Positions 49,377 to 58,683 of a stretch of DNA of 64,000 nucleotides are shown here, piece by piece. The notes beneath the pieces are model-generated. The model was not told where the DNA came from, searched no databases, and saw nothing but the letters and a program-made list of their open reading frames with translations. Numbering within the stretch: the first letter of the stretch is position 1; each line of letters begins with the position of its first letter. This stretch comes from Rusavskia elegans (taxonomy: Eukaryota; Ascomycota; Lecanoromycetes; Teloschistales; Teloschistaceae): NCBI GenBank assembly GCA_011316305.1, contig SAUG01000040.1:372001-436000 (forward strand), written 5' to 3'. The translations under genes were made by a program, and so were the position numbers.

Positions 49377-49938
49377 TCATGACCCCTTCGGTTCCGGTCC
49401 TTTCTTCCACAACCACCCCAACACCCACCACAATACCACAACCACCCCCACAATCATCCCCGCCAATTTCAATACCGCGACTTTATTCCCGCTTTGCGCC
49501 ATCCGGCCCAGGCGGCCCGCGCTGCCTTTTATCGATGTCGTCATGGACGAGAAGACTTCGTTCTACATTCATATCGCGGTCAGCCTTATTTCTTTCGCTC
49601 GCAGGGTGATAGTAGGATTGTAGGCGCTGGCGACTCATTGTCGTGGATAATTGGCGGGTGCGTGCCTCGGTTGGGGGGAAAATGGAGAGGAAGGATTGCG
49701 GAGGAAGCGAAAGGAGGAAGGAAAAGCGTACACTGCTATCGAGGACATCTTGGTTACGGGCGTTATCGTAGATGTCGATTGTGACGCCGCGCAGGGCGGA
49801 GATTTTGGAGGAGAGTTCATCGAGGCGGGAGTTGTTTTGCCTGGGAGTTGGTGATGGGGTTAGTTTGGGGGCTTTTAAGGGAGGGTTGTGAGGTGATGGG
49901 AGGTGAGAGTACCGTTCTCGCTCGTAGGCTTCGGACAT
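49377..49938 (-). CDS. sft1: Sft1/Bet1-type Golgi SNARE (106 aa)
   Basis: Tail-anchored Qc-SNARE for intra-Golgi retrograde transport. Exons 49938-49913, 49840-49732 and 49562-49377 total 321 nt; the gene is invisible in single frames. The protein begins MSEAYERERQNNSRLDELSS. The SNARE heptads run through KISALRGVTIDIYDNARNQD, with the zero-layer glutamine expected in this stretch, and on through VFSSMTTSIKGSAGRLGRMA. A single hydrophobic anchor follows (AGMIVGVVVVLWWVLGWLW), then a short basic tail, KKGPEPKGS. Size and layout are those of Sft1 rather than Bet1, though the two are close. It converges with AGE2, another Golgi gene. Confidence 0.88.
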
Positions 49939-50228
49939 TGTGGATCATGAGGTAGGAGAGAAGAATAGGTAGAGGTTCATTGACTTGAAGTCGAAGTGCT
50001 GGTTAATTCGTGGAGGCGCTAGCCAAGGGTCGACCGAAAACGGTTTTCATCCCGAACTGGAGTTGGGTTGCGCATCGGGTTTGCTTGCTTTTCAGCTTTA
50101 CGTACACGACAACGACATACATAAGGTTACAGGGGGAAACAATATCAATATCATTGCGTGAATAATTCGAAACGGTTCCTAGTATTCCATATCACACGTT
50201 TACGAACTGCTTTTCCAAAAACATATAT

Positions 50229-51983
50229 CTATCTGTCCCTCCCAGTCATCGCCCGCCAGCGGTCGATACGCTTACGATTCCTTGAACAGTCGCGAGAACT
50301 CCAAGCGTCAGACAGCTGCGCCGATCGGATATCGCACACCTCGATATCCTCCTGATTGTCCTGACCGAACTCTCGACCTGCGCCTGAGTCAAGCTCGGCG
50401 ATATCAGGAGGATTTTCGACGTTAGGAATGTCTTCCAACCAGCCATAGATGAAGTCCATAGGAGTTGACCCGATTCCGTCGTTCTCCCAGCTCAGAGGGT
50501 AGCCATCATACTCGTCACTCACGAAGCCTGATTCCTGATCCCATTCATTGGGCCCGAAATTCCTCGCACGCGCCCGAGCTTCCTCGTACGCGTCTTCGGC
50601 GGCGGCCAGGTTCCTTGTGAGCTCCTGCTCTTGTTCGATGAAGCAAAGGTCGAGGATCGTCTGTGTCATCGGATGATCAGGATCTTCAAGAAGCCTTTCT
50701 TGTAAGAGCTGCTTCTGGTGCGTATACTCCAGGTCGCGGCTGTCGAAGTTGCGCTCCGCTTCAAGGAAATTTTCGTACTTCGCTTGGACCTCTTCCTTGG
50801 CCGCACGCTTAGCAAGCTCGTCGAGGCTGATGTGGCTAACATCCGAGCATCTGGTGTCTGCTTCATATCCCGCCTGGCTTTCGCTTGCTTGACTAACATC
50901 GTCGTCCTCAGTCTCCTCGTCTTCGTCATGCTCATTCGGATTCTGAAGGACTCCCGCATTGCTCAAAGCTTGCCGCAGTATACTTCTAGAGAGGTCGTTG
51001 GAATAAGCCAGGCTTGACTTTGCGAAGCCAATCCTACGTTTCAAGGCTTCACGACACTTCTCATCCTCGGGCAGAGTACTCCGGCGTCGTTCAAGATCTT
51101 CACGCAGTTCGGCGATTTCTTCTTGTGATTCGGCCTTTTCAAGAAGCTTCTCGCAGTAGTCCACGTTGATGCGGTTGAAGTTCACTCTTAGATCCACGTC
51201 GGCGAACTTGGCTTCGAGACGTTCGAGCTTGTTGGTGTCTTCCGTAATGTTGTTCATGTACTCAACCATCTCTTTTGTCACCAGGATGGCTAGGCAATCT
51301 TGGTTGTTGTGGCTGGCGACAATCACTCGACTTGGACCATCAATAATCTCGGCCGGCCCGTTGTCATTGAAAGGCTTACCACTTGCCACCGAAGCCGGTC
51401 GTGTAGAAGATCCATTATCCTCATAATGGCCGAAGAGAGGCAATTTGTCATCGTCGAGATCCATACCAAGTCCCTCTTCCCAATGACTACGTGTAAACTC
51501 GGAGGTGTGGTCTGTCTGTGGTGATGGCCCCTCGGTTTGGGTAGCAGCGTTGGTATTTGATGGTGAGGTATCGTCAGACTGTACACTGGTACAACTCAGT
51601 GAGTCCGAAAAAGCTTTCGGTTGTTCTCTTTCTCGTGTGGACAGTGTTGTGGTCGTTCCACCTGCATGTGGAGTGGGTACTGAAGCAATAGTGTCCAATA
51701 CAGTCTGAGTAGCTTTATCCGCTTGGGCTGAGGGCTCTCTCTTGGTCGTTCTGGCATTCGCATTGATGACGATTGATTCCTGTAAATTAGGTAGAAGGTT
51801 ATGTTGCGCCAGCTCATCATCCGATGTGCTGATAGGAGAATCTGATGATTGAGATTGGGCCGCTATTGTGAAAGCCTGTTTGAGGATATAGCCCGTCGTC
51901 AAGGTTTCTTGCCAGAGCGTTTGCAGTTGCGGTCCGACGAGACTGAGCCTCCCAGAAAAGGTATTGCGCACGTCAGTTGCCAT
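50229..51983 (-). CDS. gene B copy 2: coiled-coil protein with conserved RIDRW C-terminus (584 aa)
   Basis: Single-exon ORF from ATG 51983, paralogous to 44629-46695 in mirror orientation. Matching boxes in the same order are: NNQDCLAILVTKEMVEYM, KRAAKEEVQAKYENF, LTRNLAAAEDAYEEARARAR, DGYPLSW and SDAWSSRDCSRNRKRIDRW, ending GRDR at the stop. The N-terminal ~200 residues are Ser/Thr-rich and scarcely alignable. An acidic run (DEDEETEDDD) precedes the second helical block. It lacks about 100 residues compared with copy 1. Function unknown; the conserved C-terminus suggests a binding motif kept under selection in both copies. Confidence 0.72.
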   Translation of the reverse strand: MATDVRNTFSGRLSLVGPQLQTLWQETLTTGYILKQAFTIAAQSQSSDSPISTSDDELAQHNLLPNLQESIVINANARTTKREPSAQADKATQTVLDTIASVPTPHAGGTTTTLSTREREQPKAFSDSLSCTSVQSDDTSPSNTNAATQTEGPSPQTDHTSEFTRSHWEEGLGMDLDDDKLPLFGHYEDNGSSTRPASVASGKPFNDNGPAEIIDGPSRVIVASHNNQDCLAILVTKEMVEYMNNITEDTNKLERLEAKFADVDLRVNFNRINVDYCEKLLEKAESQEEIAELREDLERRRSTLPEDEKCREALKRRIGFAKSSLAYSNDLSRSILRQALSNAGVLQNPNEHDEDEETEDDDVSQASESQAGYEADTRCSDVSHISLDELAKRAAKEEVQAKYENFLEAERNFDSRDLEYTHQKQLLQERLLEDPDHPMTQTILDLCFIEQEQELTRNLAAAEDAYEEARARARNFGPNEWDQESGFVSDEYDGYPLSWENDGIGSTPMDFIYGWLEDIPNVENPPDIAELDSGAGREFGQDNQEDIEVCDIRSAQLSDAWSSRDCSRNRKRIDRWRAMTGRDR

Positions 51984-52410
51984 TTTGCGGAAGGGGAGGC
52001 AGGGTCGACCGGTATGTCCTTGATCTCCTGTACTTGAGTGCAGACGAAGGAGGCTCGTAATAACACTCTAAGAATGATAGGGTTATATAGAAGGTGAAGA
52101 GGTCGTAAGGGTTCAAGTGGTCACTCTTTCTTTATCAAATCTTCGTGCTTGTTCGAACAAACAATCCACTTCACTACACTTCACTTCATATCACAGTGAA
52201 TTTAAACAATGCGTCAAATAATCTCATTGTGTTCTCGAGTCATGCCATTGTTTCTACAATTAACACCTCTCGAACGACTTGCAATGCACTCACTTTCCAA
52301 CCTACTTCGCCTTCAGGAACACGCTTTTGAACCCTCACGATTGTCCACATTCGCCGACTAGGAATACACTATCATAAACATCTGCATCTCTGCCGCTGAA
52401 ATTCCTCACT
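51984..52410. promoter_or_regulatory. shared divergent promoter region of B2 and A2
   Basis: 427 bp between divergent starts, the mirror image of 44280-44628. No boxes common to both regions were identified by eye. Confidence 0.45.
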
Positions 52411-53312
52411 ATGCCCTCAAATTACAACGTGGACCGGATCACTTCCGGTATGACCAACATGAACATCGATGCGTCGAAGTCATCAAAACCACCGGGGGGC
52501 CAAAGTCTTAGTGATAAGTTGCAGCGAGAGCTTAACGCCCTGTCAACTGTTCGTCAGGGCCCCAAGGAGGATGACAACTGGAGGACCATCGAGAGCAAGC
52601 GCCCAGAGCCTTCGCGTCCCCCCAGAACCAACAACAGACAACTCGGGCCTCCCAGTGCAGCAGCTCGGTCTCGAAATCAAGTCTACGGCGGCCGCACAAC
52701 ATCAAGCTCAGGTGGTTACAAGCAGGAATTCCTACCACCAGCACAGCAAAACCCCGGGCTCCTGGAAGCCGAAGAAAATAAGGGCACCAAACTTCCCAAA
52801 CACTTCTTCCGGCCTGGCACATTGTTCCGGGCTGTCTTACACGATCAAGACTTCACGGCTACCTCCAGTGGTTCTCAAATCACAGTCCCAGACAAGCACC
52901 GCACTCCGTCGATTTACGGACCTATCTACACTAAGGTCCGCCACATGATAGTCCTTGCTTTGTATGAGGATCATTACATAATTACATATCCATACCCCTT
53001 TTCACACATAACGGGGCCGGCTTGGACAAGAAGGTCAAGAAGGACGAATTCGTCAGTATCAGAGATTATCGAGACAAGAACCCCATCCCTGCTTTGAGCA
53101 AACACAGACCTCTGAAGATCGAACTCGTCAACCCTGGGATCGCACTCTTCGATCCTAAGAGCACGGCGCACATCACCTATCCATTGGCACGAAAGTACGA
53201 TCTGCCAGTCGTTCCAGAAGGGTCGATAGCGCTGGAAAGTCTGAACTACCTGATCACGCTATTCAATCAAGCAGCGCCGAAGGAACGTTCAGGCACGGCC
53301 ACCCAACACTAG
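52411..53312 (+). pseudogene. gene A copy 2: DUF6590-like, frameshifted by an 8-bp tandem duplication
   Basis: Paralogue of 43275-44279. The first frame runs from ATG 52411 to a stop at 53097. Its product follows the family up to VLALYEDHY and then loses all similarity. The second frame resumes the conserved blocks (FTHNGAGLDKK, LFDPKSTAHITYPLARKY, LPVVPEG) to a stop at 53312. At the switch ATTACATA occurs twice in tandem (52973-52988); a single copy would keep one frame. No splice pair explains the shift. The N-terminal ~130 residues are disordered and Ser/Arg-rich, ending LPKHFFRPGTLFRAVLHD. It could be a recent pseudogene, a polymorphic allele or an assembly error. Confidence 0.7.
52973..52988 (+). 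repeat. 8-bp tandem duplication causing a frameshift
   Basis: ATTACATA repeated twice without spacer. The eight extra bases move the reading frame of gene A copy 2. Confidence 0.9.
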
Positions 53313-53473
53313 GCCTTGTACTCCATCCTTTCTGGTGTGCAGACCGACGACAGGTCGATTTCTCCGAAATCGAGGGCACGGAGGCAGAACACCATTCTTT
53401 CACTCAGCTACAACGATATCACAGGAGGGCCTGGGATAGGAAGGATATCTGAGCTGAATTTCTGGTAAGCATG

Positions 53474-54454
53474 CTAAATTGTTACATACTTTCTCCAATC
53501 ATGCACATCCTTGAACCCAAGAGCCTCTCTGACCTTCCTATTTGACAACGGTGCTTCAAACTCACCCATCTCCCTCGTGACCGGCGTGTTCGGCGCATAT
53601 CTTTTCAGTATCTCTGCCGTGGTCTCCTTCGTCGTGATAGTATCATTCGTTGCATTGAATACCTGGAAACCCAACCCATCCTTCTGCACACACAAATCAC
53701 AGATCTGACCCAAATCTCTCGCATCAATATAGCTCCATGCATTCCGTTTCCTCGTCTCCGGCTTGCTCACATAGCCAGGGAAATCCACTTCATACTCATG
53801 CGGTTCAATGACATTTCCGATCCTCAAAGCGTAGATATCCGTCCCGGGGAACCTGCGAGCAAAGCTGCGTGCACATCTCTCGCCGCAAAGTTTGCTCGTC
53901 GCATACGTATCTTCTGGATCATTGTCATAGTCTTCTTCCAGGGGGAAAGAATGGTAGTCCGCATCACCCTGTGCGAAACAGACGCCATATGTTGTTTCGG
54001 AGCTGGCGATGATGACTTTCTTGATCCCAAGCTTGCAGGCGGCTTCAATGACGTTGTATGTGCTCAGGACGTTTCCCCGGAAGCATTCGCTGTCCGGGAC
54101 GAGGAGGTTGCGTGCGTATGCTGCGAAGTGGATCACGGCGTCGGGTTTCTCGACGCCGACGCCTCCGGGGCCACGAGGGTTCTCGTAGTGTGAGAGATGG
54201 AAATGGGAGGAGAGGGCGTTGAAGACTTGACCGGAGTCTGTGAGGTCCGCTTTTAGAGTGTGGACTGTAGGGTGAGGTAAGGGAACGAGGTCAACGTTTA
54301 GGACTGAATGACCTTTGGAGAGAAGGTATGGGATGCAGTGGCCTTGGTACAAGTCAATATTGTTATGACACTTATCATCGTTTTTCCACGTACGTCCAGC
54401 CTTCCCGCTACCGCCTGTGAAGACAACGCGCTTCGCCGCGTTGGAAGAAGCCAT
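53474..54454 (-). CDS. NAD-dependent epimerase/dehydratase, extended SDR (309 aa)
   Basis: Exons 54454-54394 and 54342-53474 total 930 nt; the intron is short (51 nt) with a CAAG acceptor. The Rossmann motif is FTGGSGKAGRH, completed by splicing. The catalytic pair is YATSK (Tyr-x3-Lys), and the Ser of ASSETTYG precedes it. PDAVIHFAAYA is the usual third strand. The C-terminal part (ITTKETTAEILKRYAPNTPV) matches NAD-epimerases that act on sugar nucleotides, but no substrate can be assigned; uronate dehydrogenase-like or GalE-like activities are both possible. ATG 54454 (MASSNAAKRVV) was chosen; the frame opens upstream only at GTG. Confidence 0.85.
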   Translation of the reverse strand: MASSNAAKRVVFTGGSGKAGRTWKNDDKCHNNIDLYQGHCIPYLLSKGHSVLNVDLVPLPHPTVHTLKADLTDSGQVFNALSSHFHLSHYENPRGPGGVGVEKPDAVIHFAAYARNLLVPDSECFRGNVLSTYNVIEAACKLGIKKVIIASSETTYGVCFAQGDADYHSFPLEEDYDNDPEDTYATSKLCGERCARSFARRFPGTDIYALRIGNVIEPHEYEVDFPGYVSKPETRKRNAWSYIDARDLGQICDLCVQKDGLGFQVFNATNDTITTKETTAEILKRYAPNTPVTREMGEFEAPLSNRKVREALGFKDVHDWRKYVTI

Positions 54455-55427
54455 TTCAGACAGATTCACACTCAGAAAATCACAAAGATAATGCAGATAA
54501 AAGGAACAAGGCTATACACTGATTGGTATCTGCAATTGAGGAACAGAAAAATGTAGTAGATGAGGGGAAATTCATGACATCACCCCATGAGGGCCCGGAA
54601 GCCGACAATGTCGATCTGTATAATCAATTTCCACTGTTAGCGACCACTATGGAAGCTGGTACAGCGTGGAGCTTGACGCCGCGTATGTCTCAAGAGCTTC
54701 AACAGCCTTATGATATTGCTAGGCACTTGGCTCGTCCAGACCGCAGCGCCGCGAGCTTCCATGTGCCGCGTCAGGTATGGGAAGGAAGACTCCTTATCTC
54801 CGGCCAACGCGCGGTTGGTATCTCCTCCCAGAAGAGACATGATGGAACGAAACACGGCTGCAGAAAGCCAGAACACGCGTTGCATGGCTGAGTACTTATC
54901 CTCATCGATGTCTCCCAGCCCAACGGCTTGAGTCCTCGAACCGCTGGAAGCAACCTGCTTTGATGCGAGGCGCATTTTGTGGAGTGCTGCTGTCATGCTG
55001 GGTGGGACTACAAATACATCGGGGGTGTAGTTCTCCGAGAAGACGTTCCAATGAGGATTTGTGTGATGAACATCAATACGATTGGTCAGATCGGATCTTC
55101 AGGAGCCAGACGGAAGCTAATGCATCTCGGCAGCTACGAGTAAGCTATTTTTAGGCCTGAAGCACGTCAGCCTCGTGGACGTACGAACCATCCACACGGA
55201 CAAGCGACTCGTTTACCATGACTTTATTACACAACGGACCCACCCACTACTTATGTCTATCTTTTCTTGCTCTTGCTCTGAGTGATCTGAAGTCTTCCCT
55301 CTTGCTAAATGAATAGCATCCCCAAAGTTCAGCACATGCTTCTCGAACCTTCGACGTAAGATGATTGACGAGAACTTACCCAGTAAGTCGTCAGAGACAA
55401 GATATGAAGTCACATCATCGTTGACAC
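54455..55427. other. divergent promoter region with two overlapping small ORFs
   Basis: A plus-strand frame from ATG 54574 to 54891 (105 aa, begins MTSPHEGPEADNVDLYNQF) and a minus-strand frame from ATG 54996 to 54637 (119 aa, begins MTAALHKMRLASKQ) overlap. Neither shows a domain, and at most one is likely real. Confidence 0.35.
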
Positions 55428-56876
55428 ATGATAGCTTTCTACCTGCGCCCTTCGAGCGACAACGTCAAACATAATGCGTCGGTACTGCTGTCTCAATATG
55501 GCTCAGAAGCCGTACCTGCCTATTCACTCCAGCATCCAGATCCAGCCTCGCCTGGCTCGAAGAACAGATACGCCGTCGCCCTTTATGATAGTTATCACCC
55601 CGATATTCTGTACGGCGAGGTACTCCTGATACCAGAATGGACACAACCATCCCTCTCGCAAGAAGAGATTCGAAGGAACGGTGGGGTGCCACCTGCGCCA
55701 CAGCCCATTCTCCCTTCCTCTTTTGTCATCCAACTCTATAATCCCGACCAGCAGATAGTGGTACAACAAGGCGTATCAAAATGGAGTGCAACACCTCAGT
55801 GGGTCTTCGAGATGCCTCAACAGAGTTTCCGCCAGCCTTCCGTCGCCAGCATCGACCGAACCCAGAGCGACCCCACGGCTTCGGAGACTACCCCGAAACT
55901 TCGATTCAAATGGAAAAAGGAGGGGAGACTCTCGAAGGATTATGTATGTTCGCTCTCCGGTAAGAACACGAATCCGGATGGCAGCAAGAGGAAGAACAGA
56001 GAACCAGACATTACAATCTCCATTTTCAAACACCTGAAAGAAATCACAATGTATGAACCAAACTTGATGCGGGTGGACATCGAAGATCCAAAGGGCCTTG
56101 AAGTAGTGATGCTTTTAAGTGCCATTGTCATCCGAGAAGTCTACAACGGAAACATGCGAGATACCTTCAATGTTTCCGAGGTCCCGCGGCGGCTGAGTGG
56201 CGAGACCGCACCTAGAAAGAATTCATATGAGCGGACACGTCGACCACGTACCGATGTCCTACCTTCCCAAGCCCCTCCCCAACCACCGCATCCACGGCCT
56301 CCACTACAAGTCCAAACTATCGATTCGCGCCCTCCACCAACAGATCCCCGCTCTCAGTGGGAAATTGACGCCGAGACCGCCCGCCTCAAGAAAGAAGTGG
56401 AGCGGGAGGAACGCGCACGCCGCCACGCCGAGCACGCCGAGACCAAACGCGTCAAAAAGATGCTGGAAGAGGAAGAACGCAGGGCACGAATGAAGCAACT
56501 CGAAATCGACAAAGAGACTGAGCGTTTGAAGCGACAGTTCGAAAAAGAACAAAGGCAAGCACAGAAGAATAACACACCGCCGTTGCCGGTAAGGCCAACG
56601 ACGAACTTACGGCCGAAATTTGCGGGGCTGAACTTTCCTCAACCGCCAGTGCAAAGACCACATAGTGCCAATCCCTATCGTCCGCCAGCCGGTCCGTACC
56701 TGCAGGGTCCAGCCAACAACGCCTCATCGAGCGTTTTCTTCGGTGGTGGGTCCTCTTCGAATTCTCGGCCACAGGAAGGACGGAGAGTTGGCTCCAAGCC
56801 AAGTATCTTCGGGTTGTTGGGTCGTTCGGATCAGTCCGGACAGAGACTGACGAAGAAACAAAGCGCTGTGTTTTAG
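55428..56876 (+). CDS. conserved fungal protein with beta-rich N-terminus and coiled coil (482 aa)
   Basis: Intronless ORF from ATG 55428. The N-terminal ~240 residues look folded: MIAFYLRPSS, YAVALYDSYHPDILYGEVLL, WTQPSLSQEEIRRNGG, PSSFVIQLYNPDQQIVV, WVFEMPQQSFRQPS, LRFKWKKEGRLSKDY, EPDITISIFKHL and EVVMLLSAIVIREVY. These blocks recall a protein found across Pezizomycotina that has no assigned role. A Pro-rich hinge follows. Then a highly charged coiled coil (EIDAETARLKKEVEREERAR and on, to about residue 385). The tail is Gly/Ser/Pro-rich with FGGGSSS. Function unknown. Confidence 0.7.
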   Translation: MIAFYLRPSSDNVKHNASVLLSQYGSEAVPAYSLQHPDPASPGSKNRYAVALYDSYHPDILYGEVLLIPEWTQPSLSQEEIRRNGGVPPAPQPILPSSFVIQLYNPDQQIVVQQGVSKWSATPQWVFEMPQQSFRQPSVASIDRTQSDPTASETTPKLRFKWKKEGRLSKDYVCSLSGKNTNPDGSKRKNREPDITISIFKHLKEITMYEPNLMRVDIEDPKGLEVVMLLSAIVIREVYNGNMRDTFNVSEVPRRLSGETAPRKNSYERTRRPRTDVLPSQAPPQPPHPRPPLQVQTIDSRPPPTDPRSQWEIDAETARLKKEVEREERARRHAEHAETKRVKKMLEEEERRARMKQLEIDKETERLKRQFEKEQRQAQKNNTPPLPVRPTTNLRPKFAGLNFPQPPVQRPHSANPYRPPAGPYLQGPANNASSSVFFGGGSSSNSRPQEGRRVGSKPSIFGLLGRSDQSGQRLTKKQSAVF

Positions 56877-57231
56877 CATGTGTGTTGAATTATGGAATTT
56901 TCATGGTCGTAGTATCGTTTGGTCCTCTTGGGATGATGATGATGATGATGATAAGCATGATGCATTGGGAGGCTAGGTGCTGTTAAGCGGATAGGATAGG
57001 ATATATGATACCCCAGTATGAATTTCTGATCCATAGAAACAACCAATCGAATATTGTCTAAAGATTCTTTCTTTACTCTGGCGCGTTGTTGATAGCCGTA
57101 AATCAAACTTATCTCGTCTAAAGACACACGCCAGCATCTTATATTCCTTAAAACCCCACCAATATAAACAACACTTCCCACGATTCCTCTACTCCCCGCC
57201 GCTCAACTCAATGCCTCGTTGCTCTAACGAA
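56877..57231. other. intergenic: convergent 3' ends, with a GAT repeat
   Basis: Seven tandem GAT units lie at 56932-56952. No gene seen. Confidence 0.5.
56932..56952 (+). repeat. (GAT)7 microsatellite
   Basis: Perfect trinucleotide repeat, outside any supported coding region, about 55 bp after the stop codon of the upstream gene. Confidence 0.9.
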
Positions 57232-57924
57232 TCATCTCCTCCGACGCTTCCTACCGCGCGATACACCACTGGAAAGCGACGACGAGCCCACAACGACACC
57301 CGCCGCTTCAGCAGAGGAGACACGCTGCTCTTCCAGCCCATTCTTCCTCTTCCTCCCCACATGTTTACATTCCATCGGATCCTGGACAGCGCTTTCATCG
57401 CGATTATCTTTCTGGCAAACGAGATCCTTACTATTCCTATTATTACCAAGGGCAAGGGGGCGGCAATTTTCGAAATCGCGAAGAACAGCGGCACGGCCGG
57501 GGGCCCAGAGACGTTTTTGGGCGGGTTGTTTGCTCATTTTTGAAAGGAGATGTTGGGTTGGTGATGGTGGTGCTGGCGGTGATGGGGATGCGATTGCGCT
57601 TTCGTCGTTATCTTCATCGTCATCTTCATCGTTCTCTTCGTCGTCATGGCTTGTAGGTTCGGTGTCAGAGTCTTGGTGGCGCCGTTCATGGTATTCTTTG
57701 ATGGCGAGTATCGTGGTGTAGAGTTCGTCTTCGGAGGAAGTATCGGATGAGGAAGAGGAAGAGGGTAGATAGTCGTGCATGACGCGTCGGGCTATGCAGA
57801 GGATGAATAATGGCAGGATTTCTTCTTCGAGCTCGGCGTAACTGCTGGATACGCTGTATGAGGTGGAAGAAGAAGAAGAGGAGTGAGAAGAGGGAGGAGA
57901 CGAGGGTGCGTCATCGCGAGGCAT
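57232..57924 (-). CDS. uncharacterised Ser-rich acidic protein (230 aa)
   Basis: Single frame from ATG 57924 (MPRDDAPSSPPSSHSSSSSS). A hydrophobic/helical patch, ELEEEILPLFILCIARRVMH, lies near residue 40 and is the only ordered-looking part. An acidic run (HDDEENDEDDDEDNDES) occupies the middle, and the C-terminus is basic (SRGRKRRRR), resembling a nuclear-localisation signal. A second basic cluster is VGRKRKNG. No domain recognised. Low-complexity tracts can inflate ORF length, so existence as a gene is moderately supported; a nuclear protein is inferred from the basic clusters. Confidence 0.45.
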   Translation of the reverse strand: MPRDDAPSSPPSSHSSSSSSTSYSVSSSYAELEEEILPLFILCIARRVMHDYLPSSSSSSDTSSEDELYTTILAIKEYHERRHQDSDTEPTSHDDEENDEDDDEDNDESAIASPSPPAPPSPTQHLLSKMSKQPAQKRLWAPGRAAVLRDFENCRPLALGNNRNSKDLVCQKDNRDESAVQDPMECKHVGRKRKNGLEEQRVSSAEAAGVVVGSSSLSSGVSRGRKRRRR

Positions 57925-58683
57925 GTTGGCGATGGGGACGTGCAAAAAAACAGTAAGTTTCTACAGTAGGAGAGAAGTAGGCAGAAAGCAGACGAGAGAT
58001 GAACGACTTGTTGAAATTAGTATGCGGGAGACTAGCTTACCGGCGGTTTTGGATGGGCTCAAAACATGGTGATTTGGATTTGGGACCGAAAGTTGATTTG
58101 GACTCTGAATCGGTTTTGGCTGATTTGGATTCAAAAACCACACTGAATGACCGTATGCTATGCAGCAGGCTAACGCTCTTTGGTAGAACTTCTAGAGGCT
58201 AAGGATCTTAGCGCTGGGATGTGGAGCGCTTAGATGGTTAGTGCGAGTGAAATACAGCCCGTCCTGTAATAGGTGCTTTATTGTTGTAGATGTTGGCTGG
58301 GCATTTGATTTAGATATCGTGCAGAGGGTTCCATACTTATTTAATAGCCTGTCAAGGGATGAAATGTCCAACTTATCTTTGGCGCTATAGGTAGCAATTG
58401 GCTTGAAAACGGTTGGGAGATACCGGTTGACGCGGAGAAGGCTGTAGATTATCAAGAAAGGGGATCGAAGGTTCGATTGCAGTAAGAACTGCTTTAGACA
58501 AAACATGAAGTTGTTAAATACTGTAAACCAAAGCCATCATCCACCCCATATATTCGTCCCTTCCAAATCGTCGTGAAGTCCGCAAACCTGCCCTGTCCCA
58601 ACCCTGTAACAACGGCGTCTCCTCGCCCATGGAAACACTGGTGATATACTCTTCCTCCGCCTTCTCATCTCCCATCCAGGTCA
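57925..58683. other. intergenic, low-complexity stretch and one unassigned ORF
   Basis: GATTTGG recurs at 58071, 58095 and 58122 in a degenerate repeat. A minus-strand frame from ATG 58506 to 58192 (104 aa, starts MFCLKQFLLQSNLRSPF) has no recognised domain; it could be a decayed element fragment. Confidence 0.35.

Larger units (their letters stand above)
43275..53312. repeat. inverted gene-pair duplication (A-B ... B-A)
   Basis: Left arm 43275-46695 (A minus, B plus) and right arm 50229-53312 (B minus, A plus) are mirror images at gene level. The spacer is about 3.5 kb and holds AGE2 and SFT1. Proteins are clearly related but diverged, so the event is old apart from the recent lesion in A2. 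Confidence 0.75.
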
